From JAZNOL01 sp045580815 (GTDB taxonomy: Bacteria > Bacillota > Clostridia > RUG12999): a stretch of 64,000 nt of DNA. The position numbers and the translations under genes were made by a program. Shown here piece after piece: positions 59,025-64,000 of the stretch; the stretch's first letter is position 1; every line of letters starts with the position of its first letter. Under the pieces are notes generated by a model. The model saw nothing but the letters and a program-made list of their open reading frames with translations, was not told the origin of the DNA and ran no database searches. Location of the stretch: positions 50,234-114,233 of the forward strand of contig JAZNOL010000048.1 of assembly GCA_045580815.1 (NCBI GenBank). Direction: 5' to 3'.

Positions 59025-62000
59025 TTAAACAAGTGCAGTTGTTTTGGATAAGTCTTCGGTTTTTTGTGGTACTATATCAGCAAAAATACCTCCCGATGCA
59101 TTTTCGAGCATGAGTTTGATTCTGTTAAGCTGATTAACTTTGCTGGCACTTGGGTCGTAGTCAACGGCAACAATGTTTGCGTTTTGGCATATCTCTTTTA
59201 TTTTTTTGATAATACCTTTGCCAACAATGTGATTAGGCAAACATCCAAACGGTTGAGTACATACAATGTTGTTGATACCATGCTTAATCATCGTTACAAT
59301 TTCTCCGGCAAGATACCAGCCTTCGCCGCATTGGTTGCCGATGCTGACAACCTCAGAAGCATTTTTTTGAATTTCTTTTATGCTATGATCAGGTTCAAAA
59401 TGTACACTTTTGCCGAGTGCTTCATTAACAGAGGTTAAAAACAGTGTTATTACTTTTTCAGCAACATTGTTAAAGAAACTGGTTACTTTTGATTTTCCTA
59501 GATTTTTTGCGCGGTATATGGCATTTTCACAGCAGTATTCCAAAAATCCAACAAGTGATGGCACAACAGCCTGAGCACCTTCACTTTCAAGTAAATCAAC
59601 GAGATGGTTGTTTGCAAACGGCATATATTTTACCAAAATTTCGCCTACAATACCAACTTTAGGTTTCGACACATTATCGTAAATCGGCAAATTGTCAAAA
59701 TCTTCAATCATACCAAAAATATTTTGCTTGAATTTTTTAAATCCGTATGCAGAAGATGATATGTCAGCTATACAAATTTGTTTCCACTTTTCGTAAAGAC
59801 TGTTTGCACTGCCGGCTTCTTTTTCATACGGACGCATACGATAAAGCACTTTCATAAGCGTGTCGCCATATGCTACAGCGTGTGCTGTTTTAACAACAAG
59901 CTTTGGTGTTACTTTTAGTCCGGAATGCTTTTCAAGTCCTGTGAAATTAAGGGATAATACAGGTATAAAACCGTATCCTGCCATATTAAGCGCACGGCGA
60001 ATAAGGCTTACATAGTTTGATGCACGGCATCCACCGCCGGTTTGCGACATAATAAACGCAAGCTTGTGGACATCATATCTGCCGGATAAAACTGCTTCCA
60101 TCATCTGACCGATAACAATAAGTGCAGGGTAACAAGCATCATTGTTTACATACTGCAGTCCAAGGTCAATGACTTTTTGCCCTTCTGTACGCATCATTTC
60201 AATTCTGTAGCCGCTTTCTCTAAATGCCGCTTCAAGAAAATCAAAATGAATAGGGGACATAGGCGGACACAAAATAGTGTATCCGTCATTTTTCATTTGT
60301 TCAGTAAATTCGATGTATGTAAAATCTTTGTTTTCGTAAGACGGGAAAGTAAGACTTTCGCGCATACGTAAAGCTGCCAGCATTGACCGTACACGAATTC
60401 TTGCGGCACCTAAGTTATTAACTTCGTCAATTTTCAAAAGCGTGTACATTTTACCGCTTTTATACAGAATTTCAGCAACCTGGTCAGCAGTTACAGCATC
60501 AAGACCGCATCCGAATGAATTAAGCTGAATCATATCAAGAAGCGGATTTTGACAAACGTACTCGGCACAGCGATAAAGCCGTGAGTGATACATCCACTGG
60601 TTAGTTACTCTGAGTATTTTTGTTTCGGCAAGATGCGAAACGCAGTCTTCGGTTAAAACGGCAACACCGTAGCTGTGCAGCATTTCTGGTATTCCGTGAT
60701 TGATTTCCGGGTCAAGATGGTACGGTCTGCCTGCAAGCACAATACCGCGGCGATTGTTGTTTTTCATCCATAAAATAGCTTCGTCTCCGGCTTTTTCAAC
60801 GTCTGCTCTGAATTTCAAAAGTTCTTCCCAACCGGCATGACAAGCAGATTTGATTTCGCCTTTAGATATGTTGAATTCTTCGGCAAAGAATTTACACAGT
60901 GCATCGGTAAGAATTTTTTCGTTTGTAAAAGCAATAAACGGATGTAAAAAACGTACATTGTTTTCGTTAAGAGATTCCATGTTATTTTTTATGTTTTCCG
61001 GATAAGACATAACCATTGGACAGTTAAAATGATTTTGTGCTGTCTTGTCCTCCTGGCGTTCATAAAATACGCAAGGGTAAAAAATGGTTTTAACACCACT
61101 ATCTATAAGCCATTGAATATGTCCATGTGCAATTTTTGCAGGATAACACTCCGATTCGCTCGGAATAGACTCCATACCGAGTGAAAATATGTTTCTGTCA
61201 GAAAACGGCGAAATCTTTACGGAAAATCCTAATTTTTTAAAAAATATTGCCCAAAACGGATAGTCTTCATAAAGGTTGAGCACACGCGGAATACCTATAA
61301 CTCCACGTGGTGCGTCGTTTTTATCAAGAGGTGCATAATCAAATGTGCGTTTTTTCTTGTATTCAAATAAGTTGGGTGCATCATTTGACGATGATTTTGA
61401 ACCAAGTCCTTTTTCACAGCGGTTGCCAGAAATATGTGTGCGACCACCGGAAAAACGGTTTACTGTAAGACGGCAACGGTTTTCACAGCCTTTGCAATGA
61501 GTAACTGAGGTGTCATAGTGTACACTAATCATTTCTTCAAGATTAAGAGGCTTTGCCAAATCGGCGCAATAACGTTCTTTTGCAATAAGAGCAGCACCAA
61601 AAGCACCCATTATACCCGCTATATCCGGACGTATTGCAAATGTGCCTGAAACTTTTTCAAAGCTTCTCAATACGGCATCGTTGTAAAAGGTGCCGCCTTG
61701 TGCAACAATTTTTTTGCCGAGAGATTCGCTGTTAGTAAGTTTTATAACTTTAAACAGTGCATTTTTAATAACCGAGTAAGCAAGTCCGGCTGCAATGTCA
61801 GAAACATCTGCGCCTTCCTTTTGTGCCTGTTTTACGTTGGAATTCATAAATACGGTGCATCGTGTACCTAAATCCAGCGGGGTTTTTGAAAATAAAGCCT
61901 TTTGGGCAAATTCCTGAGCGGTATAATTCATGGAATTTGCAAAGTTTTCTATAAATGAGCCGCAACCTGAAGAACAGGCTTCGTTAAGCAAAATTGTATC

Positions 62001-63311
62001 AACGTATCCGTCTTTAATTTTTATGCATTTCATGTCTTGCCCGCCAATGTCCAAAATGCAATCAACTTCAGGTTCGAAGAAACGTGCGGCATAAAAATGG
62101 GCAATTGTTTCCACTTCGCCTTCATTTAAACAAAAGGCGTCTTGCATAAGATTTTCACCATACCCTGTTGAGCACGCATATACAAGATTTGCTGTTATGG
62201 GCATAAGTGATTTTATTTCGGAAAATGCATTCTGTGCGGTTTTTATGGGGTCGCCCTGGTTGTTGGCATAAAAAGAATATAATAATTCTCCGTTTTCAGA
62301 AATTACAGCAATCTTTGTAGTTGTGGAACCGGCATCAACACCCATAAAACAGTTGCCGCTGTATGTTTTCAAATCGGCTTTTTTCACGCAGTAGCTGTTT
62401 TGACGGCTGATGAATGCATCGTAATCCTCTTTTGTTTCAAAAAGAGGATCAAGACGTGAAATTTCTGCGGTAATTTTAGTGTCATTAGCAAGCTTTTCGG
62501 CAAAGCTTTGTACATCGAAAAATTCAGTTGCATTATGCTGAGCATATATAGAAGCACCCAATGCCGCAAAAAGATGTGAATTTTCGGGAGAAATTGCTGT
62601 TTCGTCCGAAAGTTTAAGTGTTTCTTTAAAAGCCTTGCGTAAATTTTTAAGATAGTGAAGCGGTCCACCTAAAAAAGCCACATTACCGCGTATAGGTCTG
62701 CCGCAGGCAAGTCCGCTGATTGTCTGATTTACAACAGCCTGAAAAACCGATGCTGCAAGGTCTTCTCGTGCGGCACCGTCATTTATAAGCGGCTGAATAT
62801 CGGTTTTTGCAAAAACGCCGCACCGTGCCGCAATTGGATAAACCATTTTGGCATTTTCTGCCAAATCATCAAGTCCGGAGGCATCAGTTTGCAAAAGTGC
62901 AGCCATCTGGTCAATAAATGAGCCTGTTCCGCCTGCACATATGCCGTTCATACGTTGCTCCATACCGTTTGTAAGGTATATAATTTTGGCGTCTTCACCA
63001 CCAAGTTCAATAGCTACATCAACTGTACGGTCAAGACGTTTGAGAGCCGTTGTGACAGAAATAACCTCCTGTACAAAACCTGCATTTATTGCTTTGGCAA
63101 TACCCATTCCGCCACTACCGGTAAAAAAGAAAGCACCATAGCTTCCCGGATTAAGAGCTGCAAATTCATTAAGCAGACACATAACAGTTGTTTTTGTGTC
63201 AGAAAAATGACGTCGGTATTCACTGTGACATATCTGACCATTTTTGTCAGTTACAATAATTTTTGCCGTGGTAGAGCCCACGTCAATACCTATGTAATAT
63301 TTGTTTTCCAT
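59025..63311 (-). CDS. Giant 2-hydroxyacyl-CoA dehydratase activase-related protein
   Basis: 1428 residues with two BadF/BcrA-type ATPase (ASKHA) domains in tandem: YIGIDVGSTTAKIIVTD (from 4) and FMGVDAGSTTTKIAVIS (from about 323). Cluster-binding cysteines are in CAGGTGSFID, RCGVFAKTD, EACSSGCGSFIENF and RCTVFMNS. A cysteine knuckle (CKGCENRC) follows near 600. The C-terminal ~750 residues are DUF2229/HgdB-like (IPRVLNLYEDYPFWAIFFKK; AGRPYHLDPEINHGIPEM; QTGGGCRASNYVSLIRRAL). Family members reduce or activate radical dehydratases/ATP-dependent reductases under anoxia. No separate dehydratase subunits are adjacent. It is monocistronic. Confidence 0.9.
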   Translation of the reverse strand: MENKYYIGIDVGSTTAKIIVTDKNGQICHSEYRRHFSDTKTTVMCLLNEFAALNPGSYGAFFFTGSGGMGIAKAINAGFVQEVISVTTALKRLDRTVDVAIELGGEDAKIIYLTNGMEQRMNGICAGGTGSFIDQMAALLQTDASGLDDLAENAKMVYPIAARCGVFAKTDIQPLINDGAAREDLAASVFQAVVNQTISGLACGRPIRGNVAFLGGPLHYLKNLRKAFKETLKLSDETAISPENSHLFAALGASIYAQHNATEFFDVQSFAEKLANDTKITAEISRLDPLFETKEDYDAFISRQNSYCVKKADLKTYSGNCFMGVDAGSTTTKIAVISENGELLYSFYANNQGDPIKTAQNAFSEIKSLMPITANLVYACSTGYGENLMQDAFCLNEGEVETIAHFYAARFFEPEVDCILDIGGQDMKCIKIKDGYVDTILLNEACSSGCGSFIENFANSMNYTAQEFAQKALFSKTPLDLGTRCTVFMNSNVKQAQKEGADVSDIAAGLAYSVIKNALFKVIKLTNSESLGKKIVAQGGTFYNDAVLRSFEKVSGTFAIRPDIAGIMGAFGAALIAKERYCADLAKPLNLEEMISVHYDTSVTHCKGCENRCRLTVNRFSGGRTHISGNRCEKGLGSKSSSNDAPNLFEYKKKRTFDYAPLDKNDAPRGVIGIPRVLNLYEDYPFWAIFFKKLGFSVKISPFSDRNIFSLGMESIPSESECYPAKIAHGHIQWLIDSGVKTIFYPCVFYERQEDKTAQNHFNCPMVMSYPENIKNNMESLNENNVRFLHPFIAFTNEKILTDALCKFFAEEFNISKGEIKSACHAGWEELLKFRADVEKAGDEAILWMKNNNRRGIVLAGRPYHLDPEINHGIPEMLHSYGVAVLTEDCVSHLAETKILRVTNQWMYHSRLYRCAEYVCQNPLLDMIQLNSFGCGLDAVTADQVAEILYKSGKMYTLLKIDEVNNLGAARIRVRSMLAALRMRESLTFPSYENKDFTYIEFTEQMKNDGYTILCPPMSPIHFDFLEAAFRESGYRIEMMRTEGQKVIDLGLQYVNNDACYPALIVIGQMMEAVLSGRYDVHKLAFIMSQTGGGCRASNYVSLIRRALNMAGYGFIPVLSLNFTGLEKHSGLKVTPKLVVKTAHAVAYGDTLMKVLYRMRPYEKEAGSANSLYEKWKQICIADISSSAYGFKKFKQNIFGMIEDFDNLPIYDNVSKPKVGIVGEILVKYMPFANNHLVDLLESEGAQAVVPSLVGFLEYCCENAIYRAKNLGKSKVTSFFNNVAEKVITLFLTSVNEALGKSVHFEPDHSIKEIQKNASEVVSIGNQCGEGWYLAGEIVTMIKHGINNIVCTQPFGCLPNHIVGKGIIKKIKEICQNANIVAVDYDPSASKVNQLNRIKLMLENASGGIFADIVPQKTEDLSKTTALV

Positions 63312-63402
63312 TGTTTAATCGCTGCCTTTTTAATCAACATTTATTATATAAAAATATGAGGTGAATTTTTAAAATATGCAAAATCAAATAATACCATCAT
63401 AA

Positions 63403-63431
63403 ATTATATCATAAATTACCTAAAAAGTCAA
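63403..63431 (-). promoter_or_regulatory. Promoter of the activase gene
   Basis: Minus strand TTGACT (63426-63431), 17 bp, TATAAT (63403-63408). The rest of the 384-bp gap is very AT-rich and shows no other gene. Confidence 0.75.
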
Positions 63432-63631
63432 TTGATTATACTAAATATGCTGTAGAAAAATGATTCAATATTAGTGTTGAGTATTGTGATATTTTCCCAT
63501 TTAATATAAAAATGAATAAAAAGGTATCTGAATTTATACAAAAAGTATCTAAAAATATATAGAAATATGCTTTTAAATATTTTATAATAATTTTAAATGA
63601 AGAATAATGGTTTTTTGATGTTGAAAAGACC

Positions 63632-63660
63632 TTGACAGCATCTGAAATTTGCGTTATAAT
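63632..63660 (+). promoter_or_regulatory. Promoter of the last Gfo/Idh gene
   Basis: TTGACA (63632-63637), 17 bp, TATAAT (63655-63660): a perfect consensus. Confidence 0.9.
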
Positions 63661-63695
63661 TAAAGTAACCATATATTCTTAACGGAGGGAAAATT

Positions 63696-64000
63696 ATGAA
63701 AAAAGTAAGAGTTGGTCAAATTGGCTTTGGCGGTCGCGGAAGAGGGCTTCTTCACAGCATCATTCTTGATAACGAAAAAGCCGAGGTTGTTGCAGTTTGT
63801 GACCTTTATGAAGACAGAACACAAAGAGCAAAAGAAATTGTTGAAGAAAAACAGGGCACAACACCTTTCACAACACTTGATTATAAAGAAGTTGTAAATC
63901 ATCCGGACGTTGACCTTGTTGTTATAACAAGCGCATGGGAATCACATGTTCCGATAGCTGTTTATTCTATGGAACAGGGCAAACCTGTTGCTATGGAGGT
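63696..64000 (+). CDS. Gfo/Idh/MocA family oxidoreductase, 5' part
   Basis: The frame starts at ATG 63696 with GGAGGG 7 bp upstream and runs off the window after about 101 codons. The visible part is the Rossmann domain: KKVRVGQIGFGGRGRGLLHS, the acidic strand end VVAVCDLYEDR, then DLVVITSAWESHVP leading toward the EKP-equivalent (GKPVAME). It is the third member of this family in the window. The remainder lies to the right. Confidence 0.85.
   Translation, partial: MKKVRVGQIGFGGRGRGLLHSIILDNEKAEVVAVCDLYEDRTQRAKEIVEEKQGTTPFTTLDYKEVVNHPDVDLVVITSAWESHVPIAVYSMEQGKPVAME

Overview
The window looks like a chromosomal segment of an anaerobic, low-GC, Gram-positive bacterium of the class Clostridia, most likely a gut or rumen commensal. 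The reasons are AT-rich intergenic DNA with strong TTGACA-17-TATAAT promoters, AGGAGG-type ribosome binding sites and frequent TTG/GTG starts. The gene content agrees: RNase J, WhiA, CsoR, LTA-synthase-like and DUF5685 proteins, a giant 2-hydroxyacyl-CoA dehydratase activase (oxygen-sensitive chemistry), and scattered glycan enzymes (GH32, acetyl xylan esterase, BNR/sialidase-like, several Gfo/Idh/MocA oxidoreductases). I cannot name the genus.

Layout. 1-9.4 kb: tRNA-Pro, RNase J, a DUF975-like membrane protein, a CNNM/CorC CBS transporter, a 50-residue acidic ORF, dtd, a COG2509 flavoprotein, a membrane-fusion/MacB-like permease pair without an ATPase, and a putative GME-fold protein. 9.4-16 kb: YgjV-like membrane protein, small unknown genes, an aluminium-resistance/methionine gamma-lyase-like PLP enzyme with an OFA-family MFS transporter, then acetyl xylan esterase plus an MBL hydrolase. 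16-25 kb: BNR protein, an HTH-cupin-acyl-CoA ligase fusion with a short leader ORF, and the minus-strand set murA, TrpR-like/methyltransferase fusion, rpiR-type regulator; then GH32. 24.7-33 kb is core: whiA-dnaE, serC-serA, and an RlmD-type 23S rRNA methyltransferase.

33-34.3 kb is a decay zone: a cluster of GTGAAGTT direct/inverted repeats, a four-helix-bundle gene with one nonsense codon, and an HNH endonuclease gene with several lesions. 34.3-39 kb holds a CrtO-like membrane protein, an LTA-synthase-like sulfatase, a flavodoxin and a MATE transporter. 39-45 kb holds two paralogous WG-repeat membrane proteins. Their promoters, an adjacent ~125-bp terminal-inverted-repeat element and their terminators are also related, so whole transcription units seem to have been duplicated. 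One copy has a leader that can fold as terminator or antiterminator.

45-51 kb: a copper module (csoR with a palindromic operator, and copA whose C-terminus carries a second HMA domain behind an internal ribosome binding site), then an oxidoreductase-epimerase-quinone reductase operon. 51-64 kb: a 1143-residue secreted SGNH-type (DUF4886) protein, an AEC transporter, tRNA-Arg(CCT), a DUF5685 / degenerate J-domain / AI-2E transporter run, the 1428-residue activase, and the start of another Gfo/Idh/MocA gene.

Most noteworthy: the HTH-cupin-ligase fusion, the TrpR-like/methyltransferase fusion, the copA-copZ fusion with an internal start, the duplicated WG-repeat units with mobile-looking flanks and a putative attenuator, and the J-domain protein that has lost HPD and gained a cysteine-rich tail. 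No CRISPR array, prophage, complete insertion sequence or integrase was seen.
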